64,000 bases of DNA, taken from positions 372,001-436,000 of the forward strand of contig CANGYQ010000002.1 of assembly GCA_947458745.1 (NCBI GenBank). Reading direction: 5' to 3'. This DNA comes from Bryobacteraceae bacterium (lineage in GTDB: Bacteria; Acidobacteriota; Terriglobia; Bryobacterales; Bryobacteraceae). Every line of letters starts with the position of its first letter. Position 1 is the first letter of the stretch. The position numbers were made by a program, and so were the translations under genes. Below, in pieces: positions 1 through 8,291 of this stretch. The notes beneath the pieces are model-generated. The model was given only the letters and a program-made list of their open reading frames with translations. It was not told the DNA's origin and searched no databases.

Positions 1-1360
1 ATGGACTGGCTACGCTGGCGGCCCGGATCGTGACCGCCTGTGCCAGGTTGACAGTCGCTGGCGCCGTGTATTTGCCGCTGGAACTGATTGAACCCACCGC
101 CGGCGAGAGGGACCACGTCACCGCCTTGTTTGGCGTACCCGCCACGGTCGCCGTAAACTGTTGTGATTGGCCTGCCTTCAGTTTAGCGGTGGGCGGCGTC
201 AGGGTGACGCTAATGATCGGAACCAGGGTTAGGATCGCCTTCGCGGTCGCACTAGACATTGCCATACTTGTTGCCACCACCTCGACCGTTTGCGGAGTCT
301 CCAGCACACTCGGCGCCGTGTAGACTGCCGTGTTGCCGCTGGTCGAAATTGTACCAACTGCGGGGCTCATTGACCACGTAACGTTTGTATTTGTGGATCC
401 AGTGACGGTGGCTGTTAGGGCTTGCGTTTGGGATGCATTGAGCGTGGCCGAAGTCTGAGTCAACGAAATTGTTACCGGCGGCCTAAGAGTGATCCGGGTA
501 GTGGCGAAGCGGGTGGAATCCTGTGCGCTGCGGGCGACGATCTCAACCGTCTGTTCAGCGGTCACCGTAGACGGAGCGGTATAGACTGCCGTTGTTCCAT
601 TGGGAACGAGGGTGCCAACGGCGGGGCTCATGCTCCAATTGACGGCTGCGGTGCTGGTGGAACCCGTCACGGTCGCCGCGAGTGCTTGGGACTGTGATGG
701 CATCAGCATAGAGGTGGCGGGGTTGATCGTGACGCTAATCGGCGCCGATGCGATTAGGTTCACCGTGGCGGTTGCCGTCCGAAGGGGATTTATGAGACTG
801 CGCGCCATGACGGTCAGCGTTTGCGGTGATGTGATTGTGGACGGGGCGGTGTATAGGCCGCCGCTCGAGATCGTCCCAGGGTTCGTCCCGCTGAGGGACC
901 AACTGACGCGCGTATCCGGATTGCCCGTTACCGTAGCGGTGAACTGCTGCTTCTGCGCAACGCTGAGACTCGCAGTTCGTGGAGCCAGGGTTACGGTGAG
1001 GTTCGGGTAGACGGTAATCATCCGCGTTCCAAACTGCGTCGGGTCGGCCGTGCTCCGGGCCGTCACCACCACCCCATACGCTGTCGGTGCGGTCGCCAAT
1101 GCCGTGTAGAGGCCGGTAGTGGATATCGAGCCAAACGGAGCGCTCAGCGACCACGTCACTGACGTTTGTGTGGTTCCGGTGACCACCGCTAGCATTTGCA
1201 AGGTGCCGCCGGCCGTTAGACTCGATGTGGTAGCTGCGACGCGAACTGTTATCTGAGCGTTTGCGCTGAGGCCAAGGCTTGCAGCAAGTACGAATAGAGC
1301 GGTCGAGCGGGCGACTCGGAACCCATTTAGTACTGGTACTCTTAGACTGTCCATACGCAT
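1..1360 (-). CDS. Secreted Ig-like (BIG2-type) repeat protein, C-terminus outside window
   Basis: The reading frame is open on the minus strand from an ATG at 1360 to the left edge (about 453 codons), so the gene is partial. An AAGGAAGGG ribosome site lies just upstream of the start. The N-terminus is a signal peptide ending near SANA-Q around residue 35. After it come about five tandem repeats of roughly 85 residues, each with a TATV-G...VTWS-S core and a closing YTAP motif, the pattern of bacterial Ig-like group 2 surface proteins common in Solibacter-type genomes. The product is probably exported and adhesive or structural; no catalytic motif is visible. The long open frames on the opposite strand here are shadows of the repeats. 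Function is inferred from domain type only. Confidence 0.85.
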   Translation of the reverse strand, partial: MRMDSLRVPVLNGFRVARSTALFVLAASLGLSANAQITVRVAATTSSLTAGGTLQMLAVVTGTTQTSVTWSLSAPFGSISTTGLYTALATAPTAYGVVVTARSTADPTQFGTRMITVYPNLTVTLAPRTASLSVAQKQQFTATVTGNPDTRVSWSLSGTNPGTISSGGLYTAPSTITSPQTLTVMARSLINPLRTATATVNLIASAPISVTINPATSMLMPSQSQALAATVTGSTSTAAVNWSMSPAVGTLVPNGTTAVYTAPSTVTAEQTVEIVARSAQDSTRFATTRITLRPPVTISLTQTSATLNASQTQALTATVTGSTNTNVTWSMSPAVGTISTSGNTAVYTAPSVLETPQTVEVVATSMAMSSATAKAILTLVPIISVTLTPPTAKLKAGQSQQFTATVAGTPNKAVTWSLSPAVGSISSSGKYTAPATVNLAQAVTIRAASVASP

Positions 1361-1622
1361 AAACTAGTCCCTTCCTTCGGTGTGATACCGGGTGAGTGGA
1401 TGCCACCACACCCTGGATTACGTTGCTATGAGACTAGTTATCGGGTTTGCCAGTGTCGCTGCTACCTGAATTCAATGCCCCATTTCGCCCTATGGCCCGA
1501 GTAGTACTTGTAAACTGGCGCTGTGCATGTAGCGTAAAGAGATGTTCCCAGACATCACTCCGTCTGGAAAATTTGCTCTAGACTAGAGTTTGGAGTTGTG
1601 GCATAACCGCCTTTCCTCGCAA
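1361..1622. promoter_or_regulatory. Divergent intergenic region with a 13-base palindrome
   Basis: About 260 bases separate the leftward Ig-repeat gene from the rightward glycosyl-phosphate transferase gene, so both promoters should lie here. A near-perfect palindrome CTCTAG-A-CTAGAG sits at 1576-1588, just before a TTG (1590) that is in frame with the downstream gene. I could not pick a convincing -35/-10 pair. Confidence 0.35.
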
Positions 1623-3071
1623 ATGCTGGTTGTTTTCGATATTAGCGCAATCGCGTTTCTGTTGTCCCTACTGCTGACGCCGCTGGTCCGTGATCGCGCG
1701 ATTGCCCTCGGCTTGGTGGACAAGCCGGATAACGTGCGCAAAACGCATGAGCATCCTATTCCGCGTGTGGGCGGTGTCGGTGTGGTCGTGGCATACGTTA
1801 TCGCCATTGCTTTCATAGCGTTTGCCCCTTATCGGAATCTGACGATCGACCTGCCGCGCGGCATCGCCGCTTCGCTCGCGCTGGCCCCGGCGGCCGGGGT
1901 GGTCTTTTTCACCGGACTGGCAGACGACCTTTGGGGTTTGCGGCCCTGGCAGAAGTTGGCCGGTCAAGTGGTGGCGGCTTTGTTGGCCTATTCTGCCGGA
2001 TTTGGGGTTCAGGTTTTTCGTGGGCAGCCATTAGGAGAGTGGGCCTCAGTATTGATCACTGTTGTTTGGTTGATTGGCTGCTCCAATGCTCTCAATCTAA
2101 TTGATGGAATGGATGGCTTGGCCGCTGGCGTGGGCATTTTTGCGACGATGACGTCGCTGGTGGCCGCCTTAGTGCATGGCAGCGTGGAGTTGGCCATTGT
2201 GACGGCTCCGCTGGTAGGGGCGCTGCTGGGCTTTCTGCGGTATAACTTCAATCCGGCTTCCATCTTTCTGGGGGATTGCGGCAGCCTTTTGATTGGCTTT
2301 CTTTTGGGCTGTTTTGGCGCGTTATGGAGCCATAAGTCCGCCACCGTTCTGGGCATGACGGCCCCGTTGATCGCCATGGCGATGCCGTTGCTCGATACTG
2401 GACTGGCGGTGGTGCGGCGCTTTCTGCGGCGGCAGCCGATCATGTCGGCGGACCGGGCCCATATCCATCACCGGCTGCTCGATCAGGGACTAACGCCCCG
2501 GCGTGCGGCTCTGCTACTCTATGCCGGCTGCGGCGTGGCGGCGGTGTTGGCACTGCTCCAAGACATGACCAATGAGCGGTTTGGCGGTCTGATCATCATT
2601 CTGTTCTGTGCTGGCGCTTGGCTAGGAATCCAGCACCTGGGGTACGCTGAATTTGGGGTCACCAGCCGGATGATTTTCCGGGGCGCGTTTCGGGACATGG
2701 TGAAAGCCCAAATGCGCCTGCAGCAGTTTGAGCAAGAGTTGGAGAAGTCCGTTTCGTTTGATGAGACTTGGCAGACAATCTCGGAAATCGGTCAAGAGCT
2801 GGGATGGATGGGGGCGCGGATGCGTTGGGGGGGCCAGCTTTATGACTCTCTATCTGTACCGGAGGTGACGGCGGCGGGGCTTTGGCAGGTTCGCGTGCCT
2901 CTGCCGGATGAGCAGTTCCTCAACTTATACTACGACCCGCAACGTTCGATTCATCCGATACTGTTTTCCACCTTTCCGGTACTTTTGGAAAGCTATTTCA
3001 AGCACCGGACGTGGTCCAACTTATCTGCCCTAGTCCGCCCGCAAGACACGCACACTGTTGAAACGGCGTAG
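1623..3071 (+). CDS. WecA/MraY-family glycosyl-phosphate undecaprenyl transferase
   Basis: Integral membrane enzyme of the polyprenyl-phosphate N-acetylhexosamine-1-phosphate transferase family, expected to load the first sugar-phosphate onto undecaprenyl phosphate for a surface glycan. Family signatures are plain: GLVDKPD followed by PIPRVGG near the N-terminus, the ADD pair (about residue 100), NALNLIDGMDG (about 155), NFNPASIFLGDCGS and ADRAHIHHRLL (about 280). Roughly ten hydrophobic segments are present. After the usual 330-residue core there is an extra soluble tail of about 150 residues, starting in a charged, coiled-coil-like stretch (RLQQFEQELEKS), that I do not recognise. ATG 1623 is preferred; an upstream in-frame TTG at 1590 would add 11 residues. 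It precedes the PrsT-like gene and probably belongs to the exosortase-associated glycan region. Confidence 0.88.
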   Translation: MLVVFDISAIAFLLSLLLTPLVRDRAIALGLVDKPDNVRKTHEHPIPRVGGVGVVVAYVIAIAFIAFAPYRNLTIDLPRGIAASLALAPAAGVVFFTGLADDLWGLRPWQKLAGQVVAALLAYSAGFGVQVFRGQPLGEWASVLITVVWLIGCSNALNLIDGMDGLAAGVGIFATMTSLVAALVHGSVELAIVTAPLVGALLGFLRYNFNPASIFLGDCGSLLIGFLLGCFGALWSHKSATVLGMTAPLIAMAMPLLDTGLAVVRRFLRRQPIMSADRAHIHHRLLDQGLTPRRAALLLYAGCGVAAVLALLQDMTNERFGGLIIILFCAGAWLGIQHLGYAEFGVTSRMIFRGAFRDMVKAQMRLQQFEQELEKSVSFDETWQTISEIGQELGWMGARMRWGGQLYDSLSVPEVTAAGLWQVRVPLPDEQFLNLYYDPQRSIHPILFSTFPVLLESYFKHRTWSNLSALVRPQDTHTVETA

Positions 3072-3159
3072 TTGGGCGTTGCGTTGCCGTCTCGACGTTC
3101 CCTACTTGCGCCCTGATTCGCCCTCGCCGACAATGTTTATAGAGTTAGCCGAGCAATTT

Positions 3160-5481
3160 ATGACCCCGCTTTCCTCCTCCCATGCCCTACGTGGCCTTTT
3201 GGCCTGCCTGACTGCCGCTGTGTTGTTCACCCTCACTGGGTGCGGCTCATCCTCGAAGGAGGATTTTCTCCGGCGGGGCCAGGAGTTCCTGAAGCAAGGC
3301 AAGTTGGATGACGCGGCTCTCGAAGTCCGCAAAGCGATCCAGAAGGACACCAACTTCGGTGAAGCCTATTTGGCGCTGGGTCAAATTCTCCAACAACAGG
3401 GCAAGGGGAATGATGCACTCTTGATTCTGCAACGGGCCCAGCAATTGCTGCCCGCCTCAGAAGAAGCCAAGGTAGTTCTGGGGCGGTTGGCCTTGGATGG
3501 ATTGCTGGCCCTGCCGCAGCGTCCGCCGGTTCTTTATGAGACCGCCACCCGCATGGCGGATCAGTTGTTGGCCGCTAACGCCACTTCATTTGAAGGACTA
3601 CGGCTGAAGGCGTACCTGGCGCTGCTGGATTCCAAGCCAGGCGAAGCAGCGGCACTCTTTGAGAAGGCTCTTACCGCAAAGCCGGACCAACCCGATGTCG
3701 TCACCAGCCGTGTTCAGGCACTGTTGCAGGACCGCCAACCGGAACAGGCTGAGGCGTTCGCACAGAAGTATCTTTCCGGAGCACTGAAGCAGTATGGGCC
3801 ACTCTACGACCTGCTCTACGCCCATCTGATTGAAGCGCGGCGGCCGGATGAGGCCGAGCGTCTTTTGCGGACCAAGATCGATCGCGACCCGAAGAATGCC
3901 TTCGTGGTGATCCAGTTGGCCGACCACCTGCTGAGCCAAAAGAAAACTGCCGAGGCGGATGCTCTTCTGGGAACATTTTTGGCCAACACGGCCCAGTATC
4001 CCGAGGCGCCGTTGGAAGGCGGCGACTTTTACGCCCGCTCTGGCCGCGTGAACGAGGCCCTTGCCATCTACCAGAAGGGCCTAGCTGCCCAGTCCGGCAA
4101 AACCCAGCGGGCCACCTACCAACAGAGGATCGTGCGGCTGCAGTTGGCTTCCGGCAAGACGGCCGAAGCAACGGCCTCACTGGAGGCAATGCTGAAGGAG
4201 TCACCCGACGATCCCGACACCCTGTTCGCCCGGGCCGCCCTGCGACTGTCCAGTAACCAGCCAGATGACACCAAGTTGGCACTAGCCGACCTCACGGCCT
4301 TGGTGGCTAAGTCTCCCGACAACGCCAACTTTCGTATCGCTTTGGGCCGGGCGCAACGTCAACTAGGAGACGAGCGCTCTGCCCGCACGGTCTTCCAAGA
4401 GGCGCTTACGCGTTCACCGCGCAGCGCAGAAGCACTCCAAGAGTTGGCGGATCTCGCGCTGCGTGACCGCAATCCCGCCGAAGCACTCCAGTTCGCTGAC
4501 CGGGCGCTGGCTCTGGCACCCACCAACGCCCGGACGCGGTTGATTCGTACGTCCGCCTGGGCGCAGCAGCAGCGCTTTGGCGAAGCCCGCGCAGAACTGC
4601 GCCGTCTGGAGTCTGAGTATCCGCGCCTATCCGAGGTGACCCTCCAACTGGGCTTACTGAACATGGCCGAGCAGAGGCTCCCAGAGGCAGAGCGGACGCT
4701 GACGGGCCTGATGAAGAACAACGATCCGCGAGCCGTTCGGGTGCTGGCCACCCTGCGTATTCGCCAAGGCCAAGCGCAACAGGGCATTGCGCTGCTAATG
4801 CAAGACATTCAGCGGAGCAACAATGTTGAGACAAGGGAAGTGCTGGTCACTGCGGCCATTGAGGCCCGGCAGCCCGAGTTGGCGCTAACGACCGCCAAGA
4901 AGCTGACCGAGGACTTTCCCGCGCATGCTCCCCATTGGGTCCGCTTGGGCGAGGTATATCAAGGTCAGGACCGGTTACCGGACGCGATCGCAGCTTTTCA
5001 GAAGGCTGAATCGCTGCGACCGGCAGATCACGTCGCACCGGCCTTGCTGGGTGAAGCACTGGAACTATCAGGCCGCTATTCCGACGCAGTCGCGGCGTTC
5101 CGGCGCGCCTACCAGGCCAGCCCCAACACCGCGTCCATTATGAATAATCTCGCCTGGAACCTGATGCTAGCTAACACGAAGCTGGATGAAGCACTGACGT
5201 TATCCCAGACTGCAGTCAAGAAGGAACCGGAAAACCCGCTGTTTACCGATACGCTGGGCATGATCTATCTGAAGTCCGGTAAATCGGACAATGCCCTGCA
5301 GTTATTCCGCTCACTGCTCCGCAAGTACCCCAAGAACCCCACCTTTCAGCTCCACGCCGCCCTCACGCACAAGGCGTTGGGGCAGCAGCAGGAGGCTCGG
5401 GATCTACTGGAGTCCGCCCGGAAGAGTAATCCCAGCCAGATAGAGCTGAAAGAAATCGACGCCGCGCTGCGTCAAGAATAA
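3160..5481 (+). CDS. prsT: PEP-CTERM-system TPR-repeat lipoprotein (PrsT-like)
   Basis: A 773-residue protein with a lipoprotein signal (hydrophobic stretch ending LFTLTGC, lipobox LTGC around residue 27) followed by wall-to-wall tetratricopeptide repeats with the A-x-L-x-P spacing (for example YLALGQILQQQG, ALALAPTNARTRLI). This length and layout match the TPR lipoprotein found beside exosortase systems. It probably acts as an envelope scaffold for assembly of exopolysaccharide or sorted proteins. The start at 3160 is chosen because it yields a proper signal peptide; in-frame TTG 3058 and ATG 3133 would place extra polar residues before it. It is 88 bases downstream of the WecA-like gene and may be cotranscribed. 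The PrsT assignment is by neighbourhood and architecture. Confidence 0.8.
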   Translation: MTPLSSSHALRGLLACLTAAVLFTLTGCGSSSKEDFLRRGQEFLKQGKLDDAALEVRKAIQKDTNFGEAYLALGQILQQQGKGNDALLILQRAQQLLPASEEAKVVLGRLALDGLLALPQRPPVLYETATRMADQLLAANATSFEGLRLKAYLALLDSKPGEAAALFEKALTAKPDQPDVVTSRVQALLQDRQPEQAEAFAQKYLSGALKQYGPLYDLLYAHLIEARRPDEAERLLRTKIDRDPKNAFVVIQLADHLLSQKKTAEADALLGTFLANTAQYPEAPLEGGDFYARSGRVNEALAIYQKGLAAQSGKTQRATYQQRIVRLQLASGKTAEATASLEAMLKESPDDPDTLFARAALRLSSNQPDDTKLALADLTALVAKSPDNANFRIALGRAQRQLGDERSARTVFQEALTRSPRSAEALQELADLALRDRNPAEALQFADRALALAPTNARTRLIRTSAWAQQQRFGEARAELRRLESEYPRLSEVTLQLGLLNMAEQRLPEAERTLTGLMKNNDPRAVRVLATLRIRQGQAQQGIALLMQDIQRSNNVETREVLVTAAIEARQPELALTTAKKLTEDFPAHAPHWVRLGEVYQGQDRLPDAIAAFQKAESLRPADHVAPALLGEALELSGRYSDAVAAFRRAYQASPNTASIMNNLAWNLMLANTKLDEALTLSQTAVKKEPENPLFTDTLGMIYLKSGKSDNALQLFRSLLRKYPKNPTFQLHAALTHKALGQQQEARDLLESARKSNPSQIELKEIDAALRQE

Positions 5482-5737
5482 GTCCTATAACCTACAGTAC
5501 CTTCATGGGTACTGTCCCGGCGTAGCGTGCCGCAAGTGCGTCAGTACCGGGCCATACAGTACCATGAAGAGCGCCTCATTGCTTGCTGGAATTGCTTACT
5601 TTCCAGGGTTTTTTGCGATTTCCGCTAGGGATGAAGCCTCTGCCGCTGCCGATTCGGGGCCCGATCGCACCATTGCCATTACCAGTACTTCTAGTAACAA
5701 AACACTCGTAGTGCCGTATATTCCGGTGTAGTTTGCT
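5482..5737. repeat. Intergenic region with competing inverted repeats
   Basis: After the TPR gene there is non-coding DNA. ACAGTACC (5494-5501) and GGTACTGT (5508-5515) form a perfect 8-base hairpin stem with a 6-base loop. The same ACAGTACC recurs at 5556-5563, and 5556-5569 can pair with 5501-5515 over about 14 positions with one bulge, so the two pairings exclude each other. No U-tract follows either. It may be mRNA 3'-end structure or a regulatory switch; nothing else is recognisable. Confidence 0.45.
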
Positions 5738-5767
5738 TTGACTTAGCTCTTCATAACCGTCTATACT
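5738..5767 (+). promoter_or_regulatory. Sigma-70-type promoter of the PEP-CTERM gene
   Basis: TTGACT at 5738-5743 and TATACT at 5762-5767 are separated by 18 bases and match the -35/-10 consensus well. Transcription would begin about 5774, leaving a short leader before the GAGGAAGG ribosome site at 5801-5808. It indicates that the PEP-CTERM gene is transcribed on its own. Confidence 0.65.
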
Positions 5768-5812
5768 CGCTAAGTACTCAGGTTAATCTTGAGAAAAATT
5801 GAGGAAGGAAAA

Positions 5813-6694
5813 GTGCATCTCGAAATGAAATCTATAAATCTTGCGCTTCGAATCGCGTCGTTCGCGGTCATCACCGCCGGTCTCGCGTCAGCAAACCGAG
5901 CCCCGCTGCCCAACAACTCTTCTTATGTGGGGTTGCCCAACCCGAAAACAGTGTCCTTTAGCGGTCGCGTCGGCGCTGCCGCCGCCGTCGGCGGCGGCGC
6001 TTTTAGCGGTTCGGTCTCTCCCAACCCGTCGAGCACGTTGGGAGCGCTGGAAACCACGTTTTGGTGTATCGACTCCCAACTGTTTTTCAATATGAACGAA
6101 CAGAATATGACTGCCAACATCACCCGGCTGGACCAGGTTGCCAGCGCTGCGGCCGACACCGTCCGGTATCAGAACATCAACGCCCTGGCACCAACCAATC
6201 CGGGTTGGACCAATGACGTCAATGGCGCCGCTTCCGGTTTGGTATCCGCCACTGAGCGGTTCCGGATGGCGGCTTACCTGGTGACGCTGTATGACGGCTT
6301 CTCCTCAAATCCGACTTCCTTGAGTGGTGGCCCCAAGAATGACGCCATCCAGAGGGCCATTTGGGGGATCATGCACAACAATGTTTCCCCGACTGGTGGC
6401 ACGAGTACGTTCGACGCCTACCTCGGTACCGACTCCCAGGCGACGAAGGAGAGCCGTAGTGGCTACTGGCGCGATCTGGCCGTTGCCAGTTTCACCAGCG
6501 TTGACATGACCCGGTGGGCCGTGGTGAGCTGGGTGGCGGAAGGTGGCCTCCTGACCACCGGCACCCCGGATAGCCCCAACAAGCAGACGTTCCTGGTGCA
6601 AGTGGTACCTGAGCCGGGCTTCTACGGCGCGCTGGCGCTGGGCCTGAGCGGCTTGGTGGTGGCGGTTCGCCGTCGCAGCAGCACGAAGGCATAG
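5813..6694 (+). CDS. PEP-CTERM sorting-domain protein
   Basis: Secreted protein of about 293 residues. It has an N-terminal signal peptide ending near GLASA-NRAP, a body rich in G, S, T and N, and a classic C-terminal PEP-CTERM tail: VVPEP, a hydrophobic helix, then RRRSSTKA. Such tails are recognised and processed by exosortases, and one is encoded at 8292-9191. GTG 5813 is chosen because GAGGAAGG (5801-5808) is well spaced from it; ATG 5825 also gives a good signal peptide. The gene has its own promoter and terminator, so it is a monocistronic unit. The body carries no enzyme motif I recognise; a structural or matrix role is likely. Confidence 0.85.
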   Translation: MHLEMKSINLALRIASFAVITAGLASANRAPLPNNSSYVGLPNPKTVSFSGRVGAAAAVGGGAFSGSVSPNPSSTLGALETTFWCIDSQLFFNMNEQNMTANITRLDQVASAAADTVRYQNINALAPTNPGWTNDVNGAASGLVSATERFRMAAYLVTLYDGFSSNPTSLSGGPKNDAIQRAIWGIMHNNVSPTGGTSTFDAYLGTDSQATKESRSGYWRDLAVASFTSVDMTRWAVVSWVAEGGLLTTGTPDSPNKQTFLVQVVPEPGFYGALALGLSGLVVAVRRRSSTKA

Positions 6695-6732
6695 GCATAT
6701 CAGCAAGATCAGTAAAGCAGGATCGGAGTAGG

Positions 6733-6765
6733 AACGCCCGGAGCAATCCGGGCGTTTTCATTTTT
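6733..6765 (+). terminator. Rho-independent terminator
   Basis: A perfect 10-base stem (6733-6742 with 6747-6756) closes a GCAA tetraloop and runs into TTCATTTTT. It lies 38 bases after the PEP-CTERM gene. On the opposite strand the stem is not followed by a U-tract, so it mainly serves the rightward transcript. Confidence 0.85.
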
Positions 6766-6775
6766 GCTCAGGGCA

Positions 6776-7327
6776 TTACTGGACGCCTTTCACCCAATCC
6801 GCGTCGATCTCCGCCGCAACCGAGCGTTGCAGCAGGCTGATGGAGACCACCAGCCGATAGTCTTTCTGGAACCGCTCCAGGATCCCTTCCGTACCGGCCA
6901 GCGGGCCGTGTTCGATGCGGACTTTCTGGCCCACCTTCAGGAAGGCGCGTGGGAACAATGGGACGGTGGAGTTCACGAGTTTACGCAGGGTTTCGATTTC
7001 GGCTTCGTCGACGATGGTGGGTTCTTGGCCCTGGCCGACGATCTGCACGACCCCCGGGGTCTGCATCACCATGAGCCAATCGCGCGGATGCTGAAAGCGG
7101 GCGAAGACGTAACCGGGGAACAAGGGCTGATCAACCACCTTGACCCGGTCTGTCCAGTTGCGGCGGATCTTGTACGAAGGCAGAAAGCACTCCAACCCCC
7201 TCAGCGCGAGTGCGCCACTGGCCTTTTTCTCAAAATTGGAACGGACGCGCAGGGCGTACCAAGGGGCCACGAGCGCTGACGATTCGGGAGACAACGCCAC
7301 CTCCCCGCTGTTCAATTCATTGTTCAT
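6776..7327 (-). CDS. NusG/RfaH-like (UpxY-type) transcription antiterminator
   Basis: A 183-residue NusG paralogue. The NGN domain shows WYALRVRSNFEKKA and the LFPGYVFARF motif. The C-terminal KOW segment reads VGQKVRIEHGPLAGTEGIL. This short form matches specialised paralogues that help RNA polymerase read through long polysaccharide or surface operons, rather than general NusG. It is the second gene of a leftward pair, 13 bases after the Cys-repeat gene, next to the exosortase locus, so a role in transcription of nearby glycan or exosortase genes is likely but not shown. I found no ops/JUMPstart-like element. Confidence 0.85.
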   Translation of the reverse strand: MNNELNSGEVALSPESSALVAPWYALRVRSNFEKKASGALALRGLECFLPSYKIRRNWTDRVKVVDQPLFPGYVFARFQHPRDWLMVMQTPGVVQIVGQGQEPTIVDEAEIETLRKLVNSTVPLFPRAFLKVGQKVRIEHGPLAGTEGILERFQKDYRLVVSISLLQRSVAAEIDADWVKGVQ

Positions 7328-7340
7328 GATCCGTCAATTC

Positions 7341-8270
7341 TCAACGGCCCTTCTGGGCGGCGGCACGCTGGCGTTGCGCGGTGCTAACGCTGGCCAGTTC
7401 CGGGGCATTCAAAACCGATAGGTCACACTTGCCAAAGTACCCGGAAACGCAGTTTTCCACGTTGCGGCGCTTCCGGGCGGCGGCCACTGCTTTCACTTCT
7501 TCGGGCGTCAGTCCGATCGGGTCACAGTTGTTGGAGCCACTCAGGCAGCGGTCGTAGTTACGCTTGCGGCTTCCATTGGCCACTTGCACCGCATCAGATG
7601 GTGCTAGGGCGGACGGGTCGCATTGGGGCTGGCCGTTGAGGCAGAAATCGACGTTACGGCGCTGCCGGCCGGTGGCCACCGTGGTCTTCTCCGTCGCGCT
7701 CAACAGCAGTGGGTCACACTTGGGTGAGACATTACTACAGAGCTCAAAGTTCCGGACTTGCCGCGCTTTGTTCACCGCCTCCGATTCGGACTGACTCAGC
7801 AGGACCGGGTCACACTGCGCAGTACCTTCCAGGCAGTTTTGGAGATTCCGTTTCCGGCGCTCACCGGCCACTCGCTTAGCCTCCTCCTGCGTCAACACCA
7901 CCGGCTCACAATTGGCCGACCCAGCCAGGCATCGCTCCAAATTGCGGCGGCGGGAAAAAGACTGTGCCGCCAACTGGTCTTCGCGCGTGAGCGCGGTGGG
8001 GTCACAGCCAGGGGCACCGCTGCGGCAAGATTCACTGTTGCGCCGACGGCTGACCTCTGCGACCTGGGCGATCTCATCCGGGCGTAAACTACTGACATCA
8101 CAGCCTGGAAGGCCCTTCAGGCAGCGGTCCAGGTTGGAATCGGGCGCAATCGGACGGGATTGTCCGCCAAGGGACACGGCCAAGGCCAAACCGAGGCCAA
8201 AAAGTTTGGCCGCGAAACCAATTTGACAGTTATGGTACGAAATAGCGTGCAAACAAGGGCCCGGTTGCAT
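7341..8270 (-). CDS. Secreted protein of eight 32-residue two-cysteine repeats
   Basis: A 309-residue protein with a hydrophobic N-terminal export segment (KLFGLGLALAVSLGG), followed by eight tandem repeats of almost exactly 32 residues with consensus N-x3-C-x6-C-D/E-P-x2-L, ending in a basic R-R/K-R stretch. The last repeat carries one extra residue between its cysteines. Each repeat has two cysteines, 16 in all, and they could form intra-repeat disulfides after export. I do not recognise the repeat as a named family. It is cotranscribed with the NusG-like gene and lies back to back with the exosortase gene, 21 bases away. ATG 8270 is the first start; its only Shine-Dalgarno-like AGGAG is about 15 bases upstream, so the exact start is uncertain. 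Function unknown. Confidence 0.75.
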   Translation of the reverse strand: MQPGPCLHAISYHNCQIGFAAKLFGLGLALAVSLGGQSRPIAPDSNLDRCLKGLPGCDVSSLRPDEIAQVAEVSRRRNSESCRSGAPGCDPTALTREDQLAAQSFSRRRNLERCLAGSANCEPVVLTQEEAKRVAGERRKRNLQNCLEGTAQCDPVLLSQSESEAVNKARQVRNFELCSNVSPKCDPLLLSATEKTTVATGRQRRNVDFCLNGQPQCDPSALAPSDAVQVANGSRKRNYDRCLSGSNNCDPIGLTPEEVKAVAAARKRRNVENCVSGYFGKCDLSVLNAPELASVSTAQRQRAAAQKGR

Positions 8271-8291
8271 TACAACTAAGAGAAGCTCCTC

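Noticed and set aside
735-1409. Long minus-strand open frame of 224 codons
   Set aside because: It is out of frame with the Ig-repeat gene that occupies the same strand, has low-complexity His/Arg-rich sequence and no export signal.
6733-6765. Bidirectional terminator serving the NusG-like gene as well
   Set aside because: The stem is perfect, but the leftward strand lacks a U-tract.
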